Source: Vibrio sinensis
GTDB lineage: Bacteria > Pseudomonadota > Gammaproteobacteria > Enterobacterales > Vibrionaceae
DNA length: 64,000 nt
Assembly: GCF_003605645.1 (NCBI RefSeq)
Contig: NZ_QVMU01000009.1
Location: 62,001-126,000, forward strand
Direction: 5' to 3'
Part shown: piece by piece, positions 42,511 to 51,534 of the stretch
Numbering within the stretch: position 1 is the stretch's first letter
Layout of the letters: the number at the start of each line of letters is the position of its first letter
The notes under the pieces: generated by a model
Databases searched by the model: none
Told to the model about the DNA's origin: nothing
Seen by the model: only the letters and a program-made list of their open reading frames with translations
Program-made: the position numbers and the translations under genes

Positions 42511-43170
42511 TTATTTACGCAAAGAAATAGAACGGTAAGCAACATCAGTAAGATAGTCGTTCAAACGATGGGAAGCGGCAACAGCTTCTTCAGCATCCGT
42601 ATGACTCACCGCTCTTAGTACCGCGGCATGCAAAGAGGATGCTTCAATCAAATCGGAATCGATATTTTTATAAGCAAACCAAAATCGACGAGAAAGACCT
42701 TGCAGTGGAGCCATTGCCAACTGAAGGTATTCATTGCTCGCCGCTTTAACCAATACATTATGAATGTCTTTTAATAAAGAGGCATAAAGTAGATCGTCTT
42801 TATTCTCTGCGCACATTTCTAACTGTTCAGCCAGATAGAGCATTTGTTGCTTCTCATCAACACTTGCACGAGATGCTGCATAATTTACACAAAGTGCTTC
42901 GATATCTCGACGTACTTCCAAAATTTTCAACTGACTTTCAACCGAAATAACAGGAATCTGAATGCCTCGACGTGGATGGATCTCCACCATACATTCATAA
43001 GCTAGCCTTTGAAGCGCTTCGCGAACAGGCGTTCGCCCTAAATCTAACTCTTCTGCTAATTGTTTCTCACTCACCATACTCCCTGGCTCTAGTTCGCGGA
43101 ATATGATCATTTTCTCGAGCTTGCTGTATGCAACCTCGGTCTTATTGATAGCGGTAGCGCTCATGTACAT
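42511..43170 (-). CDS. GntR-family (FCD) transcriptional regulator
   Basis: 219 aa. Winged HTH at ~15-78 (LEPGSMVSEKQLAEELDLGRTPVREALQ is split over the recognition helix; 'GRTPVREALQRL' is the family signature), then an FCD effector domain with metal-ligand type residues in 'RRDIEALC', 'LLKDIHNVL' and 'SLHAAVLRAV'. ATG 43170 has AAGGA upstream. It is divergent from the FAD-oxidoreductase gene, and a perfect 12-bp palindrome sits between them, the expected place for its operator. The effector is probably a metabolite of the adjacent pathway. Confidence 0.92.
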   Translation of the reverse strand: MYMSATAINKTEVAYSKLEKMIIFRELEPGSMVSEKQLAEELDLGRTPVREALQRLAYECMVEIHPRRGIQIPVISVESQLKILEVRRDIEALCVNYAASRASVDEKQQMLYLAEQLEMCAENKDDLLYASLLKDIHNVLVKAASNEYLQLAMAPLQGLSRRFWFAYKNIDSDLIEASSLHAAVLRAVSHTDAEEAVAASHRLNDYLTDVAYRSISLRK

Positions 43171-43266
43171 CCATTTCCTTTTTCAATTTTTTAGTGAGCA
43201 ATATCACGTTCAGAACTCATGCCATTGTACCAGAAAAGAAATTACGAATATATTAAAAACATACAA

Positions 43267-43278
43267 CTGATATATCAG
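43267..43278. promoter_or_regulatory. Candidate GntR operator (perfect palindrome)
   Basis: CTGATATATCAG, a perfect 12-bp palindrome 32 bp upstream of the FAD-oxidoreductase ATG and 97 bp upstream of the divergent GntR gene. Confidence 0.55.
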
Positions 43279-43310
43279 ATGAACATCAGTCATCTATTAG
43301 TGAGGTAACA

Positions 43311-44666
43311 ATGAAATCTTGGAACATTATCCGTCGTTATGAATCTCTACCTGAGCTGCCAATCTTGGCAGAAACTGAGGTATTGGTTATTGGCGGTGGC
43401 CCTGCTGGCGTAGCCGCAGCGGAAACTGCTGGTCGTATGGGTAAGGACACATGGCTGATTGAAAAATATGGATTTTGCGGTGGTGCTGCAGTAGCAGGCC
43501 TATCAGGCACCATTTGTGGCATGTACATGGCAACAGACGAAGAGAACCCTGAACCGGAGCAAGTTGTATTCGGTTTTACAGAGCGTTTCCGTCAAGCATT
43601 AGAAAACAAAGGTGGCGTCACTGCTCCACAACTTTACGGAAAAACGTTTACCGTAACGCACGATCCACTAATGTGGCGTGAAGTTGCTGACGATTTTCTA
43701 GAACAAGCTGGCGTCACCACTCTATTCCACACGGCTGTTACTGGCGTGATCATGGATGGCGATGCATTTAAAGGTGTTGTGATCGAATCTAACGCTGGCC
43801 AAAGCATCATCCTAAGTAAGCAAATCATTGATGCATCAGGTGATGCTGCCGTGGTTGCTCGCGCAGGAATGGATTACTACTTCGGTGATAATGGTCGTAT
43901 TCAAAACCCAACTATGTTCTTCCGCTACGCAGGCGTGGACATGGAAAAGTACCTAGCGTACTACGGTGAAGATACGATTTGTCCACCAAAAGTGACTGAG
44001 AACATTCTCGCGGCTAATGCTACTGGTGAATACGATCTTCCACGTCACAAGATTTGGATCTTCCCAACCACTCGTCCAAGCGAGCTAATGGTTAACGCAA
44101 CACGTTTGGCTGGCCAAGATGGTCGTATGCTCAATGTTATCGACCCGAAAGACTTCACAGAAGCTGAAGTGTTTGGTCGTCGTCAAGTTCGTGACTACGC
44201 ACGTTTCTTAAACAAATACGTTCCTGGCTGTGAAAATGCTTACGTTGTTGATACTGGCGTTGAAGTGGGCATTCGTCAAACACGCTCTATCGTTGGCGTT
44301 GAAACGCTAACCAATGAAGACGTAGTGAACTGCCGTAAACGTGAAGATGGTATCTGCCGTACACCTTGGCCTATCGAACTGCACTCTGGTGACAAACCAA
44401 AACTGCATTGGCTACTAAACGACTACTACGACATCCCGTTCCACACACTTGTGCCAATCGTGGGTGAAAATATCATCGTTGCGGGTCGTTGCCTAAGCGC
44501 AGAACACGAAGCCCTAGCATCAGCACGCGTTACTGCGCAGTGTTTTGAACTAGGCCACGCAGCAGGTGTTGCTGCAGTACAAGCAATTAATACAAATACG
44601 GCGATTCGCGACCTAAATGTTGCGGATATTCGCGCCACCATGATTGAAAACGGCTCTCGCCTGTAA
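43311..44666 (+). CDS. FAD-dependent oxidoreductase (FAD_oxidored type)
   Basis: 451 aa. N-terminal FAD-binding Rossmann fold with 'VLVIGGGPAGVAAAETAGRMG' (GGGPAG at 28-33) and 'EKYGFCGGAAVAG', followed by the second FAD block 'IIDASGDAAVVARAG' and a C-terminal 'NIIVAGRCLSAEHEALASARV'. This is the PF12831-like group found in many sugar and organic acid catabolic clusters; the substrate is unknown. It begins an operon with the enolase-superfamily gene (10-bp gap) and probably the BCCT carrier. Codon choice (CGT, CTA) looks like that of well-expressed genes. Confidence 0.88.
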   Translation: MKSWNIIRRYESLPELPILAETEVLVIGGGPAGVAAAETAGRMGKDTWLIEKYGFCGGAAVAGLSGTICGMYMATDEENPEPEQVVFGFTERFRQALENKGGVTAPQLYGKTFTVTHDPLMWREVADDFLEQAGVTTLFHTAVTGVIMDGDAFKGVVIESNAGQSIILSKQIIDASGDAAVVARAGMDYYFGDNGRIQNPTMFFRYAGVDMEKYLAYYGEDTICPPKVTENILAANATGEYDLPRHKIWIFPTTRPSELMVNATRLAGQDGRMLNVIDPKDFTEAEVFGRRQVRDYARFLNKYVPGCENAYVVDTGVEVGIRQTRSIVGVETLTNEDVVNCRKREDGICRTPWPIELHSGDKPKLHWLLNDYYDIPFHTLVPIVGENIIVAGRCLSAEHEALASARVTAQCFELGHAAGVAAVQAINTNTAIRDLNVADIRATMIENGSRL

Positions 44667-44676
44667 GGATTATAAA

Positions 44677-45801
44677 ATGTCAGATCTAAAAATTGAACGC
44701 GTTGAACTTTACGCAGTTGCTGATCGCCTAGCGGCTCCGGTTCCATGGGCTGATAACCAAGAACCATTGCTTTACACCAACAATATCGTTCGTTTGATTT
44801 GTAATGACGGTACTGAAGGTGCTGGCGCGACGATTAGCTACACAGAGAACGACTTTGACCGTTGCATCATTGAATCACAACGTACTATCGTTCCTGGTTT
44901 AATTGGTAAAAACCCACTAGCAACGCAAGAACTGTACAACTGGCTACAATCTCGCTGCACATGGGGTGGTCTACCTGCAAAATCGCCAATCGACATCGCA
45001 GCTTGGGATATCAAAGGTAAAAAAGCTGGCATGCCTCTATATATGCTTTTGGGTGGCGCTCGCTCAAAAATGCTTTCTTACGCTTCAACGCCAATGTTTG
45101 ACACCGTAGAAGAATACTTCCCGTACCTAGACGACTGTATCGAGCACGGCTTCACTGCTATCAAACTACACTGCTACTGTGTGTATGCAAAAGACGTTGC
45201 TCTTGTTGATGCAGTGCAAGCACGTTATGGCAAAACTGGCATTCGTTTCATGCTAGATACCGCAACGTTCTACACACCAGAACAAGCGATGGCTATGGCA
45301 AAACGCCTAGAGAGCTACAACTGGGAATGGTTTGAAGCTCCTGTTTCTGACTACGACTACAACACATACAAGCGTTTGGTTGATCAAACTAACCTAGAAA
45401 TTTCTAGCCACGGTAACTGCTTACTGACACTTCAAGAAGTAACGTACGCACTATCACAAAATATGTGGTCTGATATTCGTCAAGACGCAACCGTATGTGG
45501 TGGTATTACTCCACTGAACAAATGTTTCCACATCGCGGAAGGTTTCTCTAAGAACCTAGAAATTCAATCTATGGGTTACACGCTAACTCAAGCTGCGAAC
45601 CTACACGTAGCACTAGCGCATAACAACTGTAAGTACTTCGAGCAGTTCTACCCATACGATGACTTCGAACTAGCATCAATTAACACAATCCGTACTGACA
45701 AAGAGGGCTTTGTTCACGCACCAGCTGGCAACGGTCTAGGTATCGAAATGGATTGGGATAAAGTGAAAGAGATGTCTGTAGCATCTTACGTGTTCGAATA
45801 A
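44677..45801 (+). CDS. Enolase-superfamily (mandelate racemase/muconate lactonizing-like) enzyme
   Basis: A 374-aa enzyme: N-terminal capping domain to ~130, then a TIM barrel. Catalytic features visible: 'AIKLHCY' at the end of the second barrel strand (K-x-H instead of the usual K-x-K), metal ligands in 'FMLDTA', 'WFEAPV' and 'ISSHGN', and 'DIRQDATVCGGITP'. It should abstract a proton alpha to a carboxylate (dehydration, racemisation or cycloisomerisation). Start at ATG 44677 with AAGGAT; the frame opening at 44644 overlaps the upstream gene. Confidence 0.85.
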   Translation: MSDLKIERVELYAVADRLAAPVPWADNQEPLLYTNNIVRLICNDGTEGAGATISYTENDFDRCIIESQRTIVPGLIGKNPLATQELYNWLQSRCTWGGLPAKSPIDIAAWDIKGKKAGMPLYMLLGGARSKMLSYASTPMFDTVEEYFPYLDDCIEHGFTAIKLHCYCVYAKDVALVDAVQARYGKTGIRFMLDTATFYTPEQAMAMAKRLESYNWEWFEAPVSDYDYNTYKRLVDQTNLEISSHGNCLLTLQEVTYALSQNMWSDIRQDATVCGGITPLNKCFHIAEGFSKNLEIQSMGYTLTQAANLHVALAHNNCKYFEQFYPYDDFELASINTIRTDKEGFVHAPAGNGLGIEMDWDKVKEMSVASYVFE

Positions 45802-45867
45802 TTGCTTGTTAATAATGAAAAACAACTAATACAAAGACAGCAATAACTGACACGCCTCTACCTACAT

Positions 45868-45915
45868 TGTTTGCCCTTCAAGTCACACGTTTTGGGAACG
45901 GTTGAAGGGCAAACA
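45868..45915 (+). other. Long intercistronic hairpin upstream of the BCCT gene
   Basis: Perfect 14-bp arms TGTTTGCCCTTCAA (45868-45881) and TTGAAGGGCAAACA (45902-45915) around a 20-nt loop. No T-run follows. It lies between the enolase gene and the transporter, 71 bp before the transporter start. Confidence 0.8.
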
Positions 45916-45986
45916 TACCTGATGTCAGTCATGATGAACTCGCCGTCCGAGTATTCTCAAATTTAGACAATATTGGAAAGTCACAA

Positions 45987-47594
45987 ATGAAATTGAATAC
46001 TTCAGAAATCGACTGGAAACTTACCTTTGGCAGCTTTGGATTTGTTCTGCTACTAGGTATTCTCGCTGTGGTTTACCCTGAGGCTGTAAAAAGCTCAATG
46101 GGCAGCATGCTAGACTTTACCGTAATTAACTTCGGTTCAGGTTTCCTTTGGTACACAATCTTTGCAACAGGCGCACTTTTATTCCTAGCTTTCTCTAAAT
46201 ACGGTGATATCCGTATGGGTGATAGCAAACCGAAATTTACTAAATTCCAACTATTCGCAATGGCACTGTCAGCGGGTATGGGTGCAAGTACTATGTACTG
46301 GGGCTTTATTGAAGCAGTTTACTACTTCATGGACCCTCAATTTGGCATAACTGACAAAGCAATGGCAATGGAATACGCTACGGCGTACAACATGTTCCAC
46401 TGGGGTGCTGCAGGCTGGTTTATTTACCTAATCGTTGCAATTCCATTTGCTGTCGTGTTCTACCTAAAAGGCAGCCGTCGCATGAGCTTAAGTGGTGTTA
46501 TCAACGCACTATTTAATGATCGTCTACCTGGTTGGGCACAAAAGTTCATCGATCTACTGTTCATTATCACGACACTAGCAGCAACTGCGCTTACTCTAGG
46601 TCTTGGTATTCCAATGATTTCTTCAAACCTAGCAAGCTTAACTGGTATTCCAGATAACTTGATGTTGGGTATTGGCGTCATCCTAGGTCTTTCAGTTATC
46701 TTCTCGATGAGTTCATACATCGGTATCGAAAAAGGTATGGCTCGCCTATCAAGTGCAACTATCTACATCTGTGCGGCGTTTGTAGGCATCATCTTCATCA
46801 TCGGTCCATCAGCGCTGATCATGAATAACCTAACTAACGGTATTGGTGTGATGCTTTCGGAATACATCCGTATGAGCACTAACACTGACCCATACGGTAC
46901 AACACTGTTCCCACAATACTGGACTGTGTTCTTCCTAGCGAACTGGATCTCTTACTCTCCTGGTGTAGGCGTATTCATCACTAAGATTATCCAAGGTCAA
47001 AAACTACGTGACGTTATCCTTATCCTAGTAATCGGCGGCACAATGGGTTCTGCGGTTATCTTTGGTGTATGTGGTACGTTCTCTATGGACTTGATCAACA
47101 CTGGCGTTATCGATGGCGTTAAACTGATTGGTGAGGGTCAACCGACTGAGCTTGTAAAACAGATCTTTAACTCAACATCGATTCCAATGATTCTAACGGC
47201 GCTTTACCTTGTAACAATGATTCTGTTCACGGTAACAACTCTAGATGGTACGTCTTACTCTCTAGCGGGTATCGCAACGAAGAAACTTGATGATGAAGCA
47301 AACGTAAACCCAATGTTCCGTTTGTTCTGGTGTCTACTACTGACTGCTCTGCCAATCATCTTCCTATTGATTAATGCAGACCTGAACATCCTGAAAGCGT
47401 TCCCTGTACTTATCATTGTACTGATTGTGCCTGTGTTCTTTGTTGCAGCGGTTAAAACGCTTCAATACTTGAAAGACAACTACAGCACAATCATGGCTCA
47501 CCAAGCTGAACAAGATATCATCTTAGGTATCACTTCAGACGAGCAAGGCGCTGAAAAAGAAACACCAGCACAAGTTGCAACACAACTTAGCTAA
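45987..47594 (+). CDS. BCCT-family transporter, divergent substrate site
   Basis: A 535-aa secondary transporter with twelve TM helices. BCCT framework: 'SAGMGASTMYWGFIEAVYYF' (CaiT-like TM3-4 region) and the family signature region 'WTVFFLANWISYSPGVGVF'. In BetP and CaiT this segment supplies Trp residues of the trimethylammonium cage; here two of them are replaced (BetP W373 position is Asn, W377 position is Tyr), so the ligand may not be betaine-like. ATG 45987 has TTGGAAAG upstream. It follows the enolase gene after a 185-bp gap with a strong hairpin and ends at a terminator. Confidence 0.88.
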   Translation: MKLNTSEIDWKLTFGSFGFVLLLGILAVVYPEAVKSSMGSMLDFTVINFGSGFLWYTIFATGALLFLAFSKYGDIRMGDSKPKFTKFQLFAMALSAGMGASTMYWGFIEAVYYFMDPQFGITDKAMAMEYATAYNMFHWGAAGWFIYLIVAIPFAVVFYLKGSRRMSLSGVINALFNDRLPGWAQKFIDLLFIITTLAATALTLGLGIPMISSNLASLTGIPDNLMLGIGVILGLSVIFSMSSYIGIEKGMARLSSATIYICAAFVGIIFIIGPSALIMNNLTNGIGVMLSEYIRMSTNTDPYGTTLFPQYWTVFFLANWISYSPGVGVFITKIIQGQKLRDVILILVIGGTMGSAVIFGVCGTFSMDLINTGVIDGVKLIGEGQPTELVKQIFNSTSIPMILTALYLVTMILFTVTTLDGTSYSLAGIATKKLDDEANVNPMFRLFWCLLLTALPIIFLLINADLNILKAFPVLIIVLIVPVFFVAAVKTLQYLKDNYSTIMAHQAEQDIILGITSDEQGAEKETPAQVATQLS

Positions 47595-47677
47595 GTTTAA
47601 TGTTTAACGTTTCATGTTTAACTTAGATTCGATCTAAATTGAGATACGATTTAAGTGAGCTGAATTCCCCCTAATCC

Positions 47678-47709
47678 AAAGCCCTACGATTTACATCGTG
47701 GGGCTTTTT
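47678..47709 (+). terminator. Rho-independent terminator of the BCCT gene
   Basis: AAAGCCCTACGAT / ATCGTGGGGCTTT (47678-47690, 47695-47707) with one G-U pair, TTAC loop and a T-run. Confidence 0.9.
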
Positions 47710-47774
47710 CTATTTCTGTGTCGCAAAGCTGAGCGTCTCGAAACTAATCACCTAAACCAAACATCAAAAACTCG

Positions 47775-47819
47775 ACTTCTAAAAACTAAACCTTTAAGAA
47801 CTAGACCTTTAAGAACTAG
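47775..47819. repeat. 15-bp tandem repeats
   Basis: ACCTTTAAGAACTAG occurs twice in direct succession (47790-47804, 47805-47819), preceded by a degenerate third copy (ACTTCTAAAAACTAA, 47775-47789). Flanking bases on both sides look like further decayed copies. Confidence 0.8.
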
Positions 47820-48172
47820 GCATCGAAAAATCATAATGTCCCAAACCTCAATCGACTGACGAAAAATGAAATCTTATCTTCACAGACACCTATCACATAT
47901 AAGCGTAATATTACGCTCAAAATAAGTGTGCTATATCTTATAGATAGGTTTATAGATACCCAATTTATAAAAGCAAAGTTAATAGACGCACGACGAAACA
48001 AAGAGGAACACAACATCCTGTTTGTTGATGCATAAGAAGCCGAACTTTTTCACTGATTTATTTCTTATGTATTACGCTTTAATGGTTATGTGTTGAGAAA
48101 GATCTTTCGTTATCTTTTTAAAATACATTTTGATTTTTGCTCTTTTTGAGCCTTGTCGCTACCGTGGTTATT

Positions 48173-49825
48173 ATGATTCATTCTAGAACTAGAACTCATC
48201 GTACGATTTCATACGTAACATTTACGTTTTTACTGGCGCTGTACTTTGCGCTAATCGTCAACATCCCAATTTACAAAGAACTCTATTCGATATTTAACCA
48301 ACTTGATGGTGTTAAGATCGGTTTTGTCCTATCCATCCCTATTTTTTTCTTGGCTGCACTCAATTTTCTCTTCAACTTATTTAGTTGGCCTGGGATCAGT
48401 AAACCGTTTTTTATCATTTTATTGTTCATGTCGAGTGTGGTGAGTTATGCGGCTTATAACTATGGCACATTTTTCGACTATGGCATGATCACCAATATCG
48501 TTGAAACCGATACGAGTGAAGCAAGCTCTTACCTAAGTGCTTACTCACTAACTTGGATACTCTTAATGGGGGGCTTACCTGCTTTATGGGTGTTTTTTAT
48601 GCGCCTCTCCAACCAAGGTAGTTGGTTAAAATTCACCTTAATGAAATTAGCATCGATGATCGTTTCAGTACTCATCGTTATTGCCATTGCCGCTCTCTAT
48701 TATCAAGATTACGCTTCTGTCGGTCGAAACCACAGCTACTTAAAAAAAATGATCATACCTACTGAGTTTGTTAGTAGCGCTGTCAAGTATGTCAATAAGA
48801 ACTACCTCACGACACCAGAGCCCTACCGCACCGTAGGATCAGACGCGAAGCAATCACAACAGGCCTTGCAGGCAGCTAAAACAAAACCAACATTATTATT
48901 CGTGGTAGTCGGTGAAACTGCTCGTACACAAAACTACCAACTCAATAACTATTCGCGAGCAACCAATCAATACACGATTGCGCAGAATGTTATTTCATTC
49001 CAAGACGTCAGCTCTTGTGGTACCGCCACCGCAGTGTCGCTCCCGTGTATGTTTTCAGAACTGACCCATAATACCTACGATCATGCGCATGCTATGAACC
49101 AAGATAATGTTCTCGATATATTAAGACATGCTGGTATTAATATTATGTGGAAAGATAACGATGGTGGTGACAAAGGCGTTGCTCGAAATGTACTTTATAA
49201 AGCGGTCGACCGAACTCAAAAAAACACCCTGTGTGATGGCTCAACCTGTTACGATATGTCACTGTTAGAAGGACTTGACCAAGACATCTCTAACTTAAAG
49301 GGAAATCGCATTATTGCCCTTCACTTAATGGGAAGTCACGGCCCAACCTATTACAAACGCTATCCTAAAAACCACGCTAAGTTTCTACCCGATTGTGAGC
49401 GAGCCGATATTGAGAACTGTAGTATCGAGCAAATCGTGAATACTTATGACAATACTATTCTCTATACCGATTACGTTTTAAATCAGCTTATCAACAAACT
49501 GAAAGCTCTCGAAACGCAGTACAACACTGCGCTGATCTATGTTTCTGATCACGGAGAATCTTTAGGTGAAAATGGCCTATTTTTACACGGCATGCCTTAT
49601 AGCCTAGCCCCGGACTTTCAGAAAAAAGTACCGTTTATCTTGTGGATGTCACCAGGCTTTGAAAAAGAGAAGCAAATCGATACCGCTTGCCTGAAACAAG
49701 AAGCTCAGCAAAAAGGGAAGTTTTCTCATGACAACTTATTCCATTCATTACTGGGCATTATGGACGTAAAAACAACAGCTTATCAACCAGCCTTGGACCT
49801 ATTCCAAACCTGTCGTCAACCATAA
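48173..49825 (+). CDS. EptA-like lipid A phosphoethanolamine transferase
   Basis: About 550 aa: five N-terminal TM helices (from 'SYVTFTFLLALYFALIVNIPIY'), then a periplasmic alkaline-phosphatase-like domain. Catalytic features: 'VVGETART' (Zn-site Glu), nucleophile Thr in 'CGTATAVSLPCMFS', 'MGSHGPTYYKRYP' and 'YVSDHGESLGENGLFLHG'. Such enzymes move phosphoethanolamine from phosphatidylethanolamine to lipid A and change surface charge; the link to cationic-peptide tolerance is family knowledge, not shown here. Start uncertain: ATG 48173 is preferred, and a TTG at 48137 would add 12 residues; neither has a clear ribosome site. Confidence 0.88.
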   Translation: MIHSRTRTHRTISYVTFTFLLALYFALIVNIPIYKELYSIFNQLDGVKIGFVLSIPIFFLAALNFLFNLFSWPGISKPFFIILLFMSSVVSYAAYNYGTFFDYGMITNIVETDTSEASSYLSAYSLTWILLMGGLPALWVFFMRLSNQGSWLKFTLMKLASMIVSVLIVIAIAALYYQDYASVGRNHSYLKKMIIPTEFVSSAVKYVNKNYLTTPEPYRTVGSDAKQSQQALQAAKTKPTLLFVVVGETARTQNYQLNNYSRATNQYTIAQNVISFQDVSSCGTATAVSLPCMFSELTHNTYDHAHAMNQDNVLDILRHAGINIMWKDNDGGDKGVARNVLYKAVDRTQKNTLCDGSTCYDMSLLEGLDQDISNLKGNRIIALHLMGSHGPTYYKRYPKNHAKFLPDCERADIENCSIEQIVNTYDNTILYTDYVLNQLINKLKALETQYNTALIYVSDHGESLGENGLFLHGMPYSLAPDFQKKVPFILWMSPGFEKEKQIDTACLKQEAQQKGKFSHDNLFHSLLGIMDVKTTAYQPALDLFQTCRQP

Positions 49826-49856
49826 CCGCAGACCTAGTCGTTACCAAAGCTAATCG

Positions 49857-49901
49857 ATATGGGCCTCACTATTTTTTTGTGAGGCCCATCAAATTTTTTT
49901 A
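49857..49901 (+). terminator. Rho-independent terminator of the eptA-like gene
   Basis: Perfect 11-bp stem ATGGGCCTCAC / GTGAGGCCCAT (49859-49869, 49879-49889) with a T-rich loop, then TTTTTTT. Confidence 0.93.
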
Positions 49902-49912
49902 GCCTCCATGTT

Positions 49913-50188
49913 ATGCATAGTATGCATACTCGACTTCACAAATTTTCATTTGTGTCATTTCATATAAATCACTACACTTCGCGCTCTTTTTTCAACAGAG
50001 CGCAATACATGCTTTTTTCACAAACCATTTTCGCTCAAGTGTTGAGAATGACTCTGCTATTAGTCGTAACATTAACCGTGGTTCATCACTCTCCCCGATT
50101 GCTAGAACTATTGGCACAACAAGCAATCAATAGCGGTTGTCATCAACAATCTGAAGAGATCTCCTCTCAGCACCACCATCATCATTAA
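49913..50188 (+). CDS. Small membrane protein with C-terminal His cluster
   Basis: The frame encodes up to 91 aa: a basic/aromatic N-terminus, one TM helix (~42-58, VLRMTLLLVVTLTVVHH) and a hydrophilic tail ending in five consecutive His. The start is doubtful: ATG 49913 sits right behind the previous terminator, while internal ATGs at 50009 and 50048 are alternatives. The stop is 12 bp before the MFS gene, so they are likely co-transcribed. The His tail could bind a metal ion; this is inference. Family not recognised. Confidence 0.45.
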   Translation: MHSMHTRLHKFSFVSFHINHYTSRSFFNRAQYMLFSQTIFAQVLRMTLLLVVTLTVVHHSPRLLELLAQQAINSGCHQQSEEISSQHHHHH

Positions 50189-50200
50189 AATGAGCACATT

Positions 50201-51415
50201 ATGAGTATTTTCCGTTTTCCTATTCTTGTTTGGTTAGGAATAGGGATTTTGATTATTAGTCTAGGGATAAGACAATCTTTTGGTATTTTTATGATGCCAA
50301 TTTCCGACCACTTCCAGACTGGTCGTGAATTTTTTAGCTTTGCTATCGCACTACAAAACTTATTATTTGGTGTATTTCAGCCTTTCGTAGGGATGGCATC
50401 GGATCGATGGGGATCAAAACGCATTTTGATCATCGGTTCGATCTCTTATGCATTGGGCTTATACCTAACTTCAATCGCCGTTGAGCCTAGCTTACTTTAT
50501 CTTTCTCTTGGTGCCCTTGTTGGTCTTGGTTTGAGCGCAACTAGCTACGTCATTATTCTTGGTGTTGTCGCAAAGGTTGTCCCTGCACAGCACGCAGCAA
50601 AAGCATTTGGCTTAACTACGGCGGCCGGTTCTTTTGGTATGTTCGCGATGATCCCTGGCGCTCAAACGCTACTCAGCGACTTTGGTTGGCAACAAGCTTT
50701 ACAAGTATTTGCTATGCTATGTAGCCTGATTGTTGTGTTTGCATTGTTTATGCGAACCGCGAATAAAAACTCAAGTACCGCGGCAGCAACCAACGCAGCA
50801 ACTGAAAATCAAACACTGAAAGAAGCACTAAAAGAAGCATTTTCTAATAAAAGTTATTGGTTGATTCATGCTGGATTTTTTGTCTGTGGCTTCCACGTTA
50901 TGTTTATTGCTACCCACTTACCCAGCTATTTGGCAGACAAACATTTACCCGCATCAAGTGCAGCAATGGCCCTCGCCTATGTGGGTATTTTCAACATCTT
51001 CGGTTCTTATTTTTGGGGTGTGATGGCTGACAAATACAGTAAACGTCACGTGATGTCGGCATTGTATCTGATGAGAACTGTCGTTATTGCCGGATTCGTT
51101 TCGTTACCTGTCACTGAACACACTGCAGCAATATTTGGTGGTGCTATTGGTTTCTGCTGGTTAGGTACGGTTCCACTCACATCGGGTTTAGTGCGCCAAA
51201 TGTTTGGTGCCCGTTACCTATCCACCTTATATGGATTGGTATTTTTTACACACCAAGTGGGCAGCTTCCTTGGCGCATGGGCAGGTGGTCGCATCTATGA
51301 CTACTACGGTTCATACGAGCCAATTTGGTGGTCAACGGTTGTAATGGCTTTCATTGCGGCGTTAATTCACCTACCAATCAACGATAAACCGGTGCCTCGA
51401 TTGGCGATGGCATAA
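50201..51415 (+). CDS. MFS transporter (OxlT/MCT-like)
   Basis: 404 aa with twelve TM helices and a central polar loop (about 185-208, Asn/Thr/Ala-rich). MFS signature 'GMASDRWGSKRILIIG' between TM2 and TM3 and the repeat 'GVMADKYSKRHVM' between TM8 and TM9. 'GFFVCGFHVMFIATHLPSYL' and 'FFTHQVGSFLGAWAGG' match the monocarboxylate/oxalate-formate antiporter branch that I know. Substrate unknown. It is preceded by the small His-tailed protein gene and followed by a strong terminator. Confidence 0.88.
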   Translation: MSIFRFPILVWLGIGILIISLGIRQSFGIFMMPISDHFQTGREFFSFAIALQNLLFGVFQPFVGMASDRWGSKRILIIGSISYALGLYLTSIAVEPSLLYLSLGALVGLGLSATSYVIILGVVAKVVPAQHAAKAFGLTTAAGSFGMFAMIPGAQTLLSDFGWQQALQVFAMLCSLIVVFALFMRTANKNSSTAAATNAATENQTLKEALKEAFSNKSYWLIHAGFFVCGFHVMFIATHLPSYLADKHLPASSAAMALAYVGIFNIFGSYFWGVMADKYSKRHVMSALYLMRTVVIAGFVSLPVTEHTAAIFGGAIGFCWLGTVPLTSGLVRQMFGARYLSTLYGLVFFTHQVGSFLGAWAGGRIYDYYGSYEPIWWSTVVMAFIAALIHLPINDKPVPRLAMA

Positions 51416-51444
51416 ATAACCGGAACTCAGATTAAATAAATATA

Positions 51445-51474
51445 AAAAACCCTTAGCGGATGCTAAGGGTTTTT
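51445..51474. terminator. Bidirectional terminator between MFS gene and uxuA
   Basis: Perfect 13-bp stem AAAAACCCTTAGC / GCTAAGGGTTTTT (51445-51457, 51462-51474) with a GGAT loop, between convergent genes. Confidence 0.93.
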
Positions 51475-51534
51475 GCTTTTACCTATTAACAGAATGACTG
51501 AATCAAAGACGCTCTGATTAATCTTTTATGGTTC

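Larger units (their letters stand above)
47595..48172. other. Intergenic region between BCCT gene and eptA-like gene
   Basis: 578 bp, AT-rich. It contains the BCCT terminator and a 15-bp short-repeat array (47761-47835). No gene supported; a 61-codon minus-strand frame at 47831-48016 has no recognisable features. Confidence 0.5.
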
